64,000 nt of DNA from Ahaetulla prasina. Lineage: Eukaryota > Chordata > Lepidosauria > Squamata > Colubridae. Below are positions 1 through 11,218 of this stretch, in pieces. Below the pieces are notes generated by a model. That model searched no databases, was not told where the DNA came from, and saw only the letters and a list, made by a program, of their open reading frames with translations. Every line of letters begins with the position of its first letter. The stretch's first letter is position 1. The DNA lies in NCBI RefSeq assembly GCF_028640845.1, contig NC_080548.1, positions 10,355,814-10,419,813 of the forward strand. The letters are read 5' to 3'. Made by a program: the position numbers and the translations under genes.

Positions 1-563
<563 letters not shown>

Positions 564-608
564 TCAACAAGAGAAGGAGACACAGCGAGGTTTAGAGGGG
601 CCATAGAC

Positions 609-752
609 CAGGGGTCTCCAAAGTTGGCCACTTTAAGACTTGTGGACTTCAATTCCCAGAATTCTGTATGGCTTGCTGGCAGCATGCCTGGCTAGGGAAT
701 TCTGGGAGTTGAAGTCCACAAGTCTTAAAGTGGCCAACTTTGGAGACCCCTG
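609..752. mobile_element. Palindromic hAT-like foldback element
   Basis: Two inverted arms carry CAGGGGTCTCC, then the TGTGGACTTCAACTCCCAGA core and its reverse complement. It is flanked by a perfect 8-bp duplication, CCATAGAC, at 601-608 and 753-760. CAGGGG ends plus an 8-bp duplication indicate a non-autonomous hAT element. Confidence 0.88.
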
Positions 753-877
753 CCATAGACGGAATGCCTCCTGCCCAGGAAGCCCAAAGACTCACTCCGG
801 GAGCATATTAGCTTATTGTGAAATGTGGAGGCCCAGCTGGATGAAGCCCACCTTGCAAGAGCTGTAAAAGGCATCTC

Positions 878-965
878 AACCAGCTTTAGCACTGAGGGTG
901 TTACCTAGTTGGGTAATGAAACATCTGCAAGAAAACAATGAGGCTCAAAGAGCACCAAGGATCCC
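878..965 (+). mobile_element. Penelope-type fragment with hammerhead-like motif
   Basis: CTGAGGG at 892-898 is followed by a GTTACC/GGTAAT stem and GAAAC at 918-922, then the GAGGCTCAAAGAGCACCAAG tail shared with 30505-30652, 62450-62760 and 63925-64000. The layout resembles a decayed hammerhead ribozyme core (CTGANGA-stem-GAAAC), which has been described in Penelope-like retroelements. Assignment to that class is inference. Confidence 0.5.
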
Positions 966-1154
966 ACAATTTTAATTTACGGCACTGTTTCTTAAACTAT
1001 TTTTTTTCTTCTTTTCAGGATTCTTTCCATTTTCAACATTATAGACAACCCCCCCGAAATGCTTTTGTTTATAAGGATTCTATTGATCCATATTTATTTG
1101 ATTAAAAATTAAAATTGATGCATGTGCTGATTTTGTGGATTCTGAAAGAGTCTA

Positions 1155-1745
1155 GAGGGAGTGAGAGAGGGAGGGAAGGAAGGAAGGAAGAAAAGAAGGA
1201 AAAAAGAGAAAGAGGGAGAGAGGTATAGAAGGAGAAAGAAGAAGAAAAGAAAAAAGAGAAAGAAAGAGGGAGGGGAGGAGAAGGAGAAAGAAAAGAGAAA
1301 GAAAGAAGGAGGAAAGGAAGGAAGGAAGGAAGGAGAAAGAAGAATGAAGGAAGAAAAATGAAAGAGGGAAGGAAGGAAGGCAGGAAGGAAGGAAGAAGGA
1401 AATGATGGAAGAAAAGAGAAAGAAAGAGAGAGGAAAGGAAGGAAGGAAAAAGACAAGGGAGGGAGAAAAGAAAAAAGGAAGAGGGAAGAAAGGAGGAAAA
1501 GAGGAAAAAGAGGGAAGAAAGAAAAAAGAAAGAGGGAGGGAAAGAAGGAAGGAAGAAAAAGGAAAAGAAAGAAGAAAAGAGAAAGAAAGAGAGAGGAAAG
1601 GAAGGAGAAAGACAAGGAAAGGAGGAAAGAAAAAAGGAAGAGGGAAGGAAGGAGGAAAAGAAGGAAGAAAAGCAGAAAGAAAGACGGAGGGAAAGAAGGA
1701 AGGAAGAAAAAGGAAGAAAGGAATAAGAGAGGAGAGAGGGAGGGT
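1155..1745. repeat. Long purine-rich (GGAA/GAAA)n tract
   Basis: About 590 bp of almost pure A/G on the plus strand is built from GGAA, GGGA, GAAA and AGAG units. It creates long open frames on both strands (Lys/Glu/Arg one way, Ser/Phe/Leu the other) that are low complexity and not genes. Confidence 0.95.
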
Positions 1746-2191
1746 AGTGGAGCAGGTGTTGCAGCAACTCCATCCCCAGCTTCAGGAGTGACCCACACAG
1801 CTGGCGACAGCTGCTGAGCCAGAGGGGAGAAAGCGAGAGAGGAGGAGGAGGGAGGTGAGGTGCCGCAAAGGCTAAACACAAAAGAAATGGGAAGCGGCAC
1901 TGAAAAGCGCATTCAGGCCAGACAAGTGGAAAGGGGCACAGGGGGAACCGCTACTGCTGGGAGGGAAGAGCGGGGTGGGGGGGGGTGGGGGGCTGGAGGG
2001 AGGCCCTGGAGCAGAAAAGACCAACCTGCCAGAGTACAAGGCAACAGTTGGAGAAAAGGAGCCTGCTTAGGCAAGGGCTCTTCCCAGAACCACAGAGAGG
2101 GCCATGGGCTCTAGCCTTACGGAAGGCTTTGTACCCAGCCCCTCTGAAATCTCCCTTTCAGGATGACAGAAGGGTAAGCCATCCCATGAAG

Positions 2192-2302
2192 CAGGGGTCT
2201 CCAACCTTGGCAACTTTAAGTCTGGAGGAAGCAAAGCTGGCTGGGGGAATTCTGGGAGTTGAAGTCCTCCAGGCTTAAAGTTGCCAAAATTGGAGACCCC
2301 TG
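2192..2302. mobile_element. Palindromic hAT-like foldback element
   Basis: The element has CAGGGGTCTCC ends and inverted arms around GGGAATTCTGGGAGTTGAAG. Flanks are CCATGAAG and CTGTGAAG (6 of 8 match). Positions 4-5 are TG, the exception to the TA seen in most family members. Confidence 0.75.
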
Positions 2303-2439
2303 CTGTGAAGAATTCATCAATTTCATGAGCTCCCTTTCTCTCCAATTCTTTGTCCCACTCCCTTTCGGAATGCACTGGGGCAGGGGGAGGGAGACACAGG
2401 CTCGCTGGACAGTGGAGGATTCTCCAGTATTGGGCTACC

Positions 2440-2922
2440 GATGGGAATCGTAGTCCAATATATCTATAAGACATTGGGGAGGAGGGAGGGAGGGAGGAAG
2501 GAAGGAGGGAGGGAGAGAAGGAAGGAAGGAAGGAAGGGTGAAAGATAGCTAATGATGGGAATCTTAGTCCAATATATCTAGAAGACATTGGGGAGGAGGG
2601 AGGGAGGAAGGAAGGAAAAGTGAAAGACAGCTAACGATGGGAATCGTAGTCCAATATATCTAAAAGACATTGGGGAGGAGGGAGGGAGGGAGGAAAGAGG
2701 GAGGGAGGGAGGGAGGAAGGAAAAGTGAAAGACAGCTAACGATGGGAATCGTAGTCCAATATATCTAAAAGACATTGGGGAGGAGGGAGAAAGGAAGGAA
2801 GGAGGGAGGGAGGGAGAGAAGGAAGGAAAAGTGAAAGACAGCTAATGATGGGAATTGTAGTCCACTATATCTATAAGACATTGGAAATGCTGTTTGGCTG
2901 GCTGGCTGGCTAGCTGGTGGAA
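2440..2922. repeat. Compound minisatellite, about five ~83-114 bp units
   Basis: GATGGGAATCGTAGTCCAAT begins units at 2440, 2554, 2637, 2741 and 2847. Each unit continues through ATCTA-AAGACATTGGGG, a variable GGGA/GGAA run and AAAAGTGAAAGACAGCTAA. Unit length varies only because of the purine run. The repeated minus-strand frame is a by-product. Confidence 0.9.
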
Positions 2923-3008
2923 GGAAGGAAGGAAGGAAGGAAGGAAGGAAGGAAGGAAGGAAGGAAGGAAGGAAGGAAGGAAGGAAGGAAAGAAAGAAAG
3001 AAGGAAAG
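2923..3008. repeat. (GGAA)n microsatellite
   Basis: About 17 uninterrupted GGAA units follow a short GGCT run and end in GAAA units. It is probably an expansion of the purine spacer of the adjoining minisatellite. Confidence 0.95.
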
Positions 3009-3756
3009 GCTTGTAGTTTCTTCCCACTCATAATTTTCTCAAAGGATAAATTCATACTGAATGGAAAACCAGCTTTGATGCAGTATGTTGCGAGAACCCA
3101 ACTAATTATAATTTAGCCAGAAAGACTTGGTTGAGCGAACCAAGAATGAATATGGCACCTGAATTGTAGCCAACGATTCCAAGGGCCTCGTCCAAGAATA
3201 ATGGATCCTACTTGGGCTAGGCTTATACAAACAAACAACTCTGAACAAAAATGGATGCTCTTGCTTTAACTGAAAATATACAAGGTTTTCCCTGATTTCT
3301 GTGGATGCTGAAAGTTTCCAAGGGGGAAAGAGCATAGGGTTTTATTATATCCTGATTATGTTTTATAGCTGGTTCAGCAATCAATATTCCTATTTATTAT
3401 AGGTGAATTTGGAATGGCTATTGGACACGAATTTACCTGGATGTTGAGGAAATTGGATTATCATACTGGTTTTAATGGAATTTACAAGGTTTTTGAACAA
3501 ATTTTGTCAGCAAGGATATCTTGCAAGGTTGTTGCTTTGTAAAGGGCAATTATCTGTTCTCCAAGATGGGTTTACTTTTCCATCTTTTGAGGTTTATTGC
3601 TAGGCATTCTTTAGTAACTGTTTAACTTGAAAGGTATTATCTAGCCCTATTGCAATCTTGCGTGGTTTTGAGACATGTTATTTATGCAGGGACCCATTTC
3701 AAGACCTGTTTCTATTGCTTCAAAAATATATAGAAAATATTGGATCACAGATAACC
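3009..3756. other. Unassigned intronic sequence
   Basis: AT-rich DNA within intron 3 of the MAP7D1-like gene. I recognise no coding exon, repeat family or RNA here. Confidence 0.5.
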
Positions 3757-3848
3757 CAATATTTCTCAATCTTGGTAACTTTAAACTGTCTGTACACCAA
3801 CTCTCACAAGCCCAGGCATCTTAAAGTTGCCATAGTTGAGATACACTG
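3757..3848. mobile_element. Old palindromic foldback element
   Basis: Degenerate ends CAATATTTCTCAATCTTGG and TTGAGATACACTG bracket two decayed arms. Flanks AGATAACC and ATTTAACC match at 6 of 8 positions, with TA at positions 4-5. Confidence 0.6.
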
Positions 3849-4271
3849 ATTTAACCCATGAAAAACATACACTGGGGAGTGTATAAATATAAGCATGAAC
3901 TAAAACTAAACTAACCATCTCATAATAGCCAATTCTGAGGAAGCCAATTTTTGAACTGTTACAGCATTAAAACTGAATCTGATTTACTCCATAGTAGATT
4001 CAACCTAAGGATTTATCACCTGGTTTATCTGGGCCATCTGTTTCTGAAGCTCCTGAGGGATTTCCATTATGGTTTCTAAGCCAGGAACCCTTCTGTAGAA
4101 GATGCAGAAGAAAGCTAATGGAATTAGCACTGTATTTTACTTGATTTTATATATTAACGGGTTTTATGTTATGAGTTTTCGGGGGGATCCCCATTTTTTT
4201 GGAATCTATTCAAATATCTTGAATGATGGACTGAGGGGGATGAGAATTAACTAAATTTTTCTACAATTCTG
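3849..4271. other. Unassigned intronic sequence
   Basis: Between the decayed foldback element and the CR1 end I see no gene or recognisable repeat. Confidence 0.45.
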
Positions 4272-4922
4272 ATAGGAAAATAGAATAGAATAGAATAACA
4301 GAGTTGGAAAGGACCTTGGAGGTCTTCTAGTCCAACCCCCTGCCTAGGAAGGAAATCCTACATGACTTCAGACAAATGGTTATCTAACATCTTCTTAGAA
4401 GCTTCCAGTGTTGGAGCACTCACAACAAGGAAAGTTATTCCACTGATTATTTGTTCTAACTATCAGGAAATTTCTCCTTAGTTCTAAGTTGCTTCTCTTC
4501 TTGATTAGTTTCCACCCATTGCTTCTTGTCCTGCCCTCAGGTGCTTTGGGGAATAGCTTGACTCCCTCTTCTTTGTGGCAACCCCTGAGATATTGGAAGA
4601 CTGCTATCATGTCTCCTCTAGTCCTTCTTTTCATTAAACTAGACATACCCAGTTCCTGCAACCGTTCTTCATATGTTTTAGCCTCCAGTCCCCTAATCAT
4701 CTTTGTTGCTCGTCTCTGCACTCTTTCGGGAGTCTCCACATCTTTTTTACATCATGGCGACCAAAACTGAATGCAGTATTCCAAGTGTGGCCTTACCAAG
4801 GCATTATAAAGTGATATTAACACTTTATATGATCTTGATTCTATCCCTCTGTTTATGCAGCCTAGAACTGGGTTGGCTTTTTTTGCCAGCTGCTGCACAC
4901 AATGTTACACTTGATTTGCAGT
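4272..4922 (-). mobile_element. CR1 LINE, 5'-truncated 3' end
   Basis: On the minus strand the fragment encodes the C-terminal end of a CR1 reverse transcriptase ([38 protein letters not shown]). It ends with the conserved CTAGAAGACCTCCAAGGTCC 3' segment and a short (AATAG)n tail at 4277-4293. Several in-frame breaks show it is dead. Confidence 0.92.
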
Positions 4923-5320
4923 GATGGGTTGTTGTTATGTTTAACTTTCAACAACACTAGAATTCATCTTTTTTTTTTTAGAAAGGGGAAAGGAAGAAAA
5001 CATTTATCAAGTAAACGATAAATTCAAACTTTGGGATTCACAGGAAAAAAAGATCCCAAAGTCCTTTCCATGACTTAATATGTTCTGTGTAAATTCAGTC
5101 ATTTGGAGATATTTTCCCACTTTCATTCTCCTTTCGGGAGAAAAGAATGAAAGGACATTTTATTCACAATCAATCACAAACACTAACGTGTCTTGGCCAA
5201 GAGTACAACAGAAAGAAAAGCATGTTAGTCTTGATTTTTTTCCCCGTTAGGCTTAGACTTGAAGAGAACAAAGACAGAATTTCCTGAATCTGGAGTCTCC
5301 TTAATTGTCATTGGGTAACA

Positions 5321-5629
5321 ATTCCCATCATCCCCATCCTCTGTGTGGAGGGCTAAGCAAGATAGGAACCTAGTCAGATCACGCAGAGAGCACCAGGTTG
5401 AAAAAGAAAGTGAAATAACTAGACCATCAATCTGGATTTGATGGCTTGACATGGCTCAATGAGATGACTCCAAAAGTCGTCTAAATGCATTGGATGGCAG
5501 CTCTCATCATCTCCACCCTTTGTGTGGAAGGCTGGGCAAGATAGGAACCTAGTCATGCCCAGTCAAACTGAAATAACCAGACTGTAAATCTGGATTTCAA
5601 GGCCTGACATGGCTCAGCGCGATGACCCC
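5321..5629. repeat. Tandem duplication of unique intronic sequence
   Basis: Copy 1 (about 5321-5466) and copy 2 (about 5500-5629) share GCAAGATAGGAACCTAGTCA, GAAATAAC-AGAC and TCTGGATTT-GGC-TGACATGGCTCA. They lie just downstream of exon 3 in the direction of transcription. Confidence 0.75.
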
Positions 5630-5674
5630 TTCCATGAAGTCTGTGGTGCAGATGTTAAATGGCCTCCTTCTTAC

Positions 5675-5743
5675 CCAGATGTTTGGCTCGTTCTTCACGA
5701 CGCTCCCGGGCCATCCTGTGTCTTGCTTGGGCCTTCTGAGAAT
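5675..5743 (-). CDS. MAP7D1: MAP7D1-like, coding exon 3
   Basis: A 69-nt internal exon: two bases complete an Asp codon, then 22 codons and one base follow. Its translation SQKAQARHRMARERREERAK runs into HL and continues, through the Ala codon split with exon 4, into the WLEKEEK coiled coil. The RERREERAK-LA segment marks the start of the microtubule-binding coiled coil in MAP7 proteins. The acceptor is preceded by a pyrimidine-rich ctctttcttcag; the donor is gtaagaag starting at 5674. Phase 1 in and phase 1 out fit exactly with exons 2 and 4. The orthologue identity is inferred from these motifs. Confidence 0.92.
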
Positions 5744-5985
5744 CTGAAGAAAGAGAATCCAAAGGCATCAGATGAATGAAGGGGACGTCGGATGGGTTGT
5801 GAAGATGATGGCTAAATTAATTTCTTTGCTTCTAGAGAAAACAGTATCTATACTTATGGATGACTGGATCTATAGACTTTTTGGCACAAAATGGAAAAAT
5901 CGCCCTTATGATTTGTGGGCAACAGTGTCCTAGGCACCCCCGAGATTCCCCTCAGTAGGTTGGTTCCACCTACAACAAAACCTAC

Positions 5986-6405
5986 CTTGTTTTGCCCTGG
6001 GAGTGGGTGAACCTTGGGCAGGGTGAGGCTGCTCGCTCTTGGGGGGCAGGCGGGCACTGCCACGCGTCTCCTCCATTTGAGGTGGACTCGGGGCTCCAAT
6101 GGGTGGGGGGCGATCACTCTTAGGGGGCAAGATCTCTGCTTCTGGAAGTGGGACAGCAGGCAGGGGGCTGGGCTGGCGAGTCTGGAGGGCAGAACTTGCT
6201 TCAAAGACAGGTGTGGTGGGGGTCTTGGCACCGGGGAGTTCATTTGGGGCTGGCAGTGTCACGGCTGCAGCTGGCAGAGAGGGGGCTGCTGGATGGAAGG
6301 CTGGGGGGCTCCGGCGGCCCAGCTGAGTCTCTGCCTTCCCCACCAGGGGAGCCTTCTGTTCATTTCGAGGTGACAGCATCACTTCTGACATGGTCCGACC
6401 GGAAG
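5986..6405 (-). CDS. MAP7D1: MAP7D1-like, coding exon 2 (proline-rich N-terminal region)
   Basis: A 420-nt exon with 139 complete codons, phase 1 on both sides. It encodes a disordered segment rich in Pro, Ser and Ala, opening SGRTMSEVMLSPRNEQKAPL and ending SPTPRAKQ. The low complexity and length match the proline-rich N-terminal region ahead of the coiled coil in vertebrate MAP7D1, which conserves composition more than sequence. The acceptor is tgtctgtctttcag and the donor gtaggttttg starts at 5985. Joined to exon 1 the frame reads GERG-A-SGRT; joined to exon 3 it reads AKQ-D-SQKAQ. An in-frame ATG inside the exon (SGRT-M) could serve an alternative promoter, but the CpG-island exon gives a longer continuous frame. 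Confidence 0.88.
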
Positions 6406-6557
6406 CTGAAAGACAGACATTGGCTGGCTCAAATCTCATTCAGCTGCTGCTGATACGATCTAAAGTTACACGGTTATTTTAAAAGGGAACGACAAGCAAA
6501 GGGTTGTCCATGGATGAGGGACCATGAGGAAAGCCTCATGCTGTGGATTAGACTAGC

Positions 6558-6621
6558 ACAGTGTTTTTCAACTTGGCAAATTTAAGAGATTACAACTCCC
6601 AGCATTCTCCAGCCAGCTACT
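6558..6621. mobile_element. Single arm of a foldback element
   Basis: CAGTGTTTTTCAACTTGGCA followed by TACAACTCCCAGCATTCTCC is one decayed arm of the palindromic family. No second arm is present. Confidence 0.6.
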
Positions 6622-6677
6622 TTTCTGTTTATGTTTTTTTTCCCCTAGTTTCTCTTTTGCCGATTTCTGTTTTTCCT

Positions 6678-6705
6678 CTCTAGTCATTTCTTAGGACTGA
6701 TTCAT
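6678..6705. repeat. Left part of a duplicated segment split by a LINE
   Basis: CTCTAGTCATTTCTTAGGAC and the bases after it recur at 8425-8452. There they run directly into CGTTCTCCCTTCCACAAGGG, which in this copy appears only after the LINE, from 7907. Confidence 0.8.
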
Positions 6706-7906
6706 TTCACGACAAACTTCTCCTAAAACTAAACTAAAATCCTACGGCATCTCTGGACCCCTCCAATATTGGATAACAGCTTTCCTGTCAAACAGATAAC
6801 AAGTGGTCAAAATAGGCAGTGCCCTATCAAATCCTGTTCCTGTCAACAGTGGCGTTCCCCAAGGCAGTGTTCTTGGACCAACACTCTTCATATTATACAT
6901 TAATGATCTCTGTGACCACATTAAAAGTAATTGTGTTCTCTTCGCTGATGATGTCAAACTATTTAACAGTACCAACAATACAGCTACTCTTCAAAAAGAC
7001 CTTGACTTTGTGTCAGAATGGTCTAAAACCTGGCAACTCCAAATCTCAACCAGCAAATGCTCTGTCTTACATATTAGAAAAAAGAATCCAAACACTAAAT
7101 ACAAACTCGACAGACATTACCTTACAGATGAACCCCACCCTGTCAAAGACCTTGGAGTCTTCATATCCAATGACCTAAGTCCCACTGCAACTACATCGCA
7201 AAAAAGGCATTAAGAGTTGTAAACCTAATCTTACGTAGCTTCTTCTCCAGAAACACTACACTACTAACCAGAGCATATAAAACATTTGCTAGACCAATTC
7301 TTGAATACAGCTTGCCTGTCTGGAACCCATACCACATTTCAGACATCAATACAACTGAACTGTCCAGAAATATTTTACAAGAAGAGTTCTCCACTCCTCT
7401 GAATACAACAAAATACCTTATGCCACCAGACTTGAAATCTTGGGTTTAGAAAACTTAGAACTCTGCCGCCTCCGACAGGACCTATGTTTAACTCACAGAA
7501 TCATCTATTACAATGTCCTTCCTGCTGAGGATTACTTCAGCTTCAATTACAACAATATAATAGATACAAACTTAATGTTAACCGCTTCAATCTTGATTGC
7601 AGAAAATATGACTTCAGTAACAGAGTTACTAATGCTTGGAACACACTACCAGACTCTGTGGTATCTACTCAAAATCCCCAAAGCTTTAACCAAAAACTGT
7701 CTACTGTTGACCTCACCCCATTCCTAAGAGGTCTATAAGGGGCGTGCATAAGAGCACAAGCGTGCCTACCGTTCCTGTCCTATTGTTTCCTTTCGTTATA
7801 TCCAATTAATATAGTTATTACATACTTATACTCATATATATGCTTATATATTATATAGTTATTTCATGCTTATGCTTATATATACTGTTGTGACCAAAAA
7901 AAAAAT
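6706..7906 (+). mobile_element. CR1/L2-type LINE, 5'-truncated, A-rich 3' end
   Basis: The fragment encodes part of a reverse transcriptase: YGISGPLQYWITAFL, the SGVPQGSVLG motif, and the catalytic FADD at about 6939-6950. It continues through DLGVFISNDLS to the C-terminal segment, with frame breaks. The 3' end carries AAGGGGCGTGCATAAGAGCA, AT-rich sequence and an A-run at 7896-7905. It is a non-functional remnant, in a different subfamily from the CR1 copies that end in (AATAG)n. Confidence 0.9.
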
Positions 7907-8020
7907 CGTTCCCTCCTGCACAAGGGCTTCCTGAACTCTGAATGACCCCAACTCCCCCAGAAGCCCCCCCCCATTTTTTGTTCCTTTCAAGGCACCCTCC
8001 ACTACATAGAGTGAGCAAAG
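7907..8020. repeat. Right part of the duplicated segment after the LINE
   Basis: CGTTCCCTCCTGCACAAGGG through GACCCCAACTCCCCCAGAAG matches 8455-8563. Together with 6678-6705 it reconstructs a duplication that a LINE later interrupted. Confidence 0.75.
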
Positions 8021-8029
8021 GGAGCACAG

Positions 8030-8092
8030 CTGACTGGAGAATTCTGGGAGTTGAAGTCCACTCATCTTAAAGTTGCCAAAGTTGGAAAACAA
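8030..8092. mobile_element. Single arm of a foldback element
   Basis: GAATTCTGGGAGTTGAAGTC followed by CATCTTAAAGTTGCCAAAGT is one arm of the palindromic hAT-like family. Confidence 0.65.
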
Positions 8093-8424
8093 TGGACCAG
8101 AAAGTTAAAAAACAACAACAACCAGCCCCCAAAGAGGGAGGGACAAACCATCTCCTCAACACTATGAAGAAAACATGGTCATCAAAGCCTCCTTATTGTG
8201 GGTACCCAAGACCGCCAATCAAACATTGTGCAAGCTGCCTATAAAACCTCCATTTGCTTTCAGAAGCATGGCATGACTAAAGGAAGCTGCCAAAGACCAC
8301 GCGCACAACCCACAGCTTCGATGCAGGTGCCATCTTTAGAGGTGAAGCCATTCAAACTTCCAGCTGGTCTGTCAAACATCATCTGACCTAAGACAGGTAT
8401 GATTTTCATAGTTTGTTTTTTCTG
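8093..8424. other. Unassigned intronic sequence
   Basis: No coding exon or recognised repeat is seen between the foldback arm and the second copy of the duplication. Confidence 0.45.
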
Positions 8425-8563
8425 CTCTAGTCATTTCTTAGGACTGATTCATCTCGTTCTCCCTTCCACAAGGGCTTTTTGAGCTGTTAGTGACCCCAAC
8501 TCCCCCAGAAGCCCTCCCCATTCCTTTCCTTCCAAGGCACATCCAAAACCCATAGTTTGAGGG
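8425..8563. repeat. Uninterrupted copy of the duplicated segment (empty site)
   Basis: This holds both halves found at 6678-6705 and 7907-8020 with only two bases between them, so it represents the state before LINE insertion. Confidence 0.75.
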
Positions 8564-8700
8564 GAGAGAGAGAGAGAGAGAGAGAATGAGAATTACTAGT
8601 TTTGCTGATGCCCACGTATGTAATTCCTCACTATCCTTGATTCCGACAGACATGCCTGCACAAACACACCACACCACACACACACACACACATGCAAGCA
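8562..8700. repeat. (GA)n and (CA)n microsatellites
   Basis: A GA run lies at 8564-8586 and an interrupted CA run at 8664-8696, with unassigned sequence between. Confidence 0.9.
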
Positions 8701-9255
8701 CACTGCTCCCCTCACAGCAGCAAGGCCTTTTCAGACAACAATTAAGTAATGCATCAGGAATGTCCAGCCGGAGACACCGAGAAGCCCAGAGAACAAGGCT
8801 GTGAATGTTGGTTCTGCCAAGGGAGGGAGGGAGGGAACAGCTTTGAGCTTCTACGGAAGGAAGGCAGACCAGAGAGAGTCGGGCGTGGGGGGAGAGGAGA
8901 GGAGAGAACAGGACCGGACAGCAGAGAAACCGTGGGAAAAATCTCCTGGGCGGGCTGGCTGGACTCGAAAAACCAGACGCAGTGGACTAATAACTACAGT
9001 GGCCATCCATCCTTTCCGCTAAAGGGCAGCCCTTAATTTCAGCTAACAGACTGCCCTTTGCATTGATGAAAACTTTCAAAAACTTTTGTCCTTTATTTTG
9101 GTCATTTTTACAGTACCCATGACACCACTTCCTGCAAGTCTTCCTTGTGCATGTGAAAAAGATGGAGATGCGACCGTCTTTTTAAAATACATTTACATGA
9201 GTTACTGTGTGGTTTTAAATATTTTTATTAGAAGAGTTTTTGTCAAGCTTTAGCT
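8701..9255. other. Unassigned intronic sequence
   Basis: No conserved exon or repeat family is recognised. The short open frames look random. Confidence 0.45.
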
Positions 9256-9560
<305 letters not shown>

Positions 9561-9914
9561 TTTACAGAGCCACCCATCTCACAAGGAAGTGACTTTGGGC
9601 GGTGTACAACAAAACTGAAACAATAAAGTTTTCCTTGGCTTTGCTCTTTGTTTCCTTTATAAAGCAAAGTTTAAACATAAACAATTAAAATATTGTATCC
9701 TTATGGAGTGCTTTCAGCTTTGCCCCTTTTTCAGACTCGCCCCTTATTCCCCCCCCCAGGAAATTATGGTCACTGTAGCCTAACCACCCTCGTGCAAGCC
9801 ATGATGTCTGGAATGGGAAGGGAGCGAAAAAGAGCCAAAACAGACAATCTTAAAACCCTAAAATTCCTAAAGTAGGAACAGATCACTGAGCATTTTCAAA
9901 TGGAGGGAAATATC

Positions 9915-10081
9915 CTTTCACCTGGATTAAGGTAGGTAAAATGAGGACCCAGAATGTTGGGGGCAATAAGTTGACTTTGTATATAATATACAAATGGATG
10001 AAGACTATTGCTTGACATAGTGTAAGCCGCCCTGAGTCTTCGGAGAAGGGCGGGATATAAATGCAAATTTAAAAAAAAAAG
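9915..10081 (+). mobile_element. MIR/CORE-type SINE, 3' part
   Basis: GTAAAATGAGGACCCAGAAT is the CORE-like segment. It is followed by GTGTAAGCCGCCCTGAGTCT and GGGATATAAATG, ending in an A-run. The related minus-strand copy is 31391-31620. Confidence 0.8.
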
Positions 10082-10396
10082 CCATGTTTGGGGTTCATAC
10101 AATGCAACCAACTCTACAGGGACCAAGGTTAGACCTCACCAAGCTGAGCATGTACAGTACTAAAGTTGAGGGCATTCCATTTGCAGTTTTAACCCAGTTG
10201 AGTGGCAGAGTGGTGTGAATGCAGCCAGCCTGGAAGAGAGAAAGTGTTCCCCAACCAGGTAACCTCAAGGCATACTGAACTATATAATCCCCTCTCCCAC
10301 ACACGTACACACCCATAGGCATCCTGGACAAGGTTAATGGGAGTTGTGATCCCATGCATCCTGCAGGCATTAGTTGAAAACAAAAAGGACTACCTA

Positions 10397-10663
10397 CCCC
10401 GTTTCCCTGAAAATAAGACATCCCCTGATAATAAGCCCAAGTGGGCTTTTGAGCGCATGCGCTAAAATACACGCACAGCCTGTCCCCGCCAGTTCCTCTG
10501 GTTAGATTAGGGAGACAGGGCTGGAAATCAGTAAGACGGCAAGAGGAGCCCCGTCTTGCTCCACGTGCCCCAAAATAATAAGACCTCCCCAAAAATAAGG
10601 CCAAGCGCTTATTTCGGGGTTCAAAAAAATATAAGACAGGGTCTTATTTTCGGGGAAACACGG
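10397..10663. mobile_element. Terminal-inverted-repeat MITE with TA target duplication
   Basis: Imperfect terminal repeats (CCCCGTTTCCCTGAAAATAA at left; the complement of TCTTATTTTCGGGGAAACACGG at right, split as TCTTATTTTC and GGGGAAACACGG) bracket 267 bp. TA dinucleotides flank both sides (10395-10396, 10664-10665), suggesting a Tc1/mariner-like origin. The superfamily is inferred. Confidence 0.75.
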
Positions 10664-10703
10664 TAATATATAATGGTGCAATCTATGACTGTTATGCAGC
10701 ATC

Positions 10704-11213
10704 TGTTCTGTCTCCTTCCCCACTTTGGATTAATGAGCTGGCCTTCAGCCAGTGGATTCACGGCTCTTATCAGTCCTGGCAGAGAAATCGCAGCTGCCTG
10801 CCAAAGTTCAAACAAATGACTCACGTAGCAAGACTTTCAGCTCTTTTTGAAATGGATCAGCTAAACTTTGCTTCCCGTGGAGTGAGAGCAGTCCCAAAGC
10901 TCCTTATATATCCTGTGGGGTGGGGCTCCTGCCCCACCCTTCCCTTTGATGACGCCGCCTCTCTAATCTTCTGAAGCGCAGGTCAATCCAAGCTTGATTA
11001 TTATTATCATCAGCTGGGTCTGAAGGCGTAGCCTGGGGAAGGGAGGAATCAGGGGGTGACGGCCTCATTATGTCCTCTGACTGGTCTGGTTCTGGCTCCT
11101 GGAGTCGAGCCAAAGGAATCGGTGCTCCCGAGGTAAGCCTTACTGGCCCTTCCCCCTCACTCTCGGAGTCACTTTCGGGCATGGGGCCAGGTTCGGGGGC
11201 TGGAATCACAACA
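10704..11213 (-). mobile_element. Solo LTR with 5-bp target duplication
   Basis: On the minus strand the LTR begins TGTTGTGATTCCAGCC and ends GGAGACAGAACA. GCATC flanks it on the plus strand at 10699-10703 and 11214-11218. A TATA-like GATATATAAGG lies near 10903-10912. The U3 carries a 101-codon acidic/proline-rich frame with no known homology. No internal retroviral sequence adjoins, so it is a recombination-derived solo LTR. Confidence 0.85.
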
Positions 11214-11218
11214 GCATC

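Noticed and set aside
1102..1912. Overlapping 259-267 codon frames on the minus strand and Lys/Glu-rich frames on the plus strand
   Set aside because: They come from the purine/pyrimidine tract; low complexity in every frame, no start context, no domain.
10904..11209. 101-codon acidic, proline-rich frame
   Set aside because: It lies wholly in the U3 of a solo LTR and has no known retroviral or cellular counterpart that I recognise.
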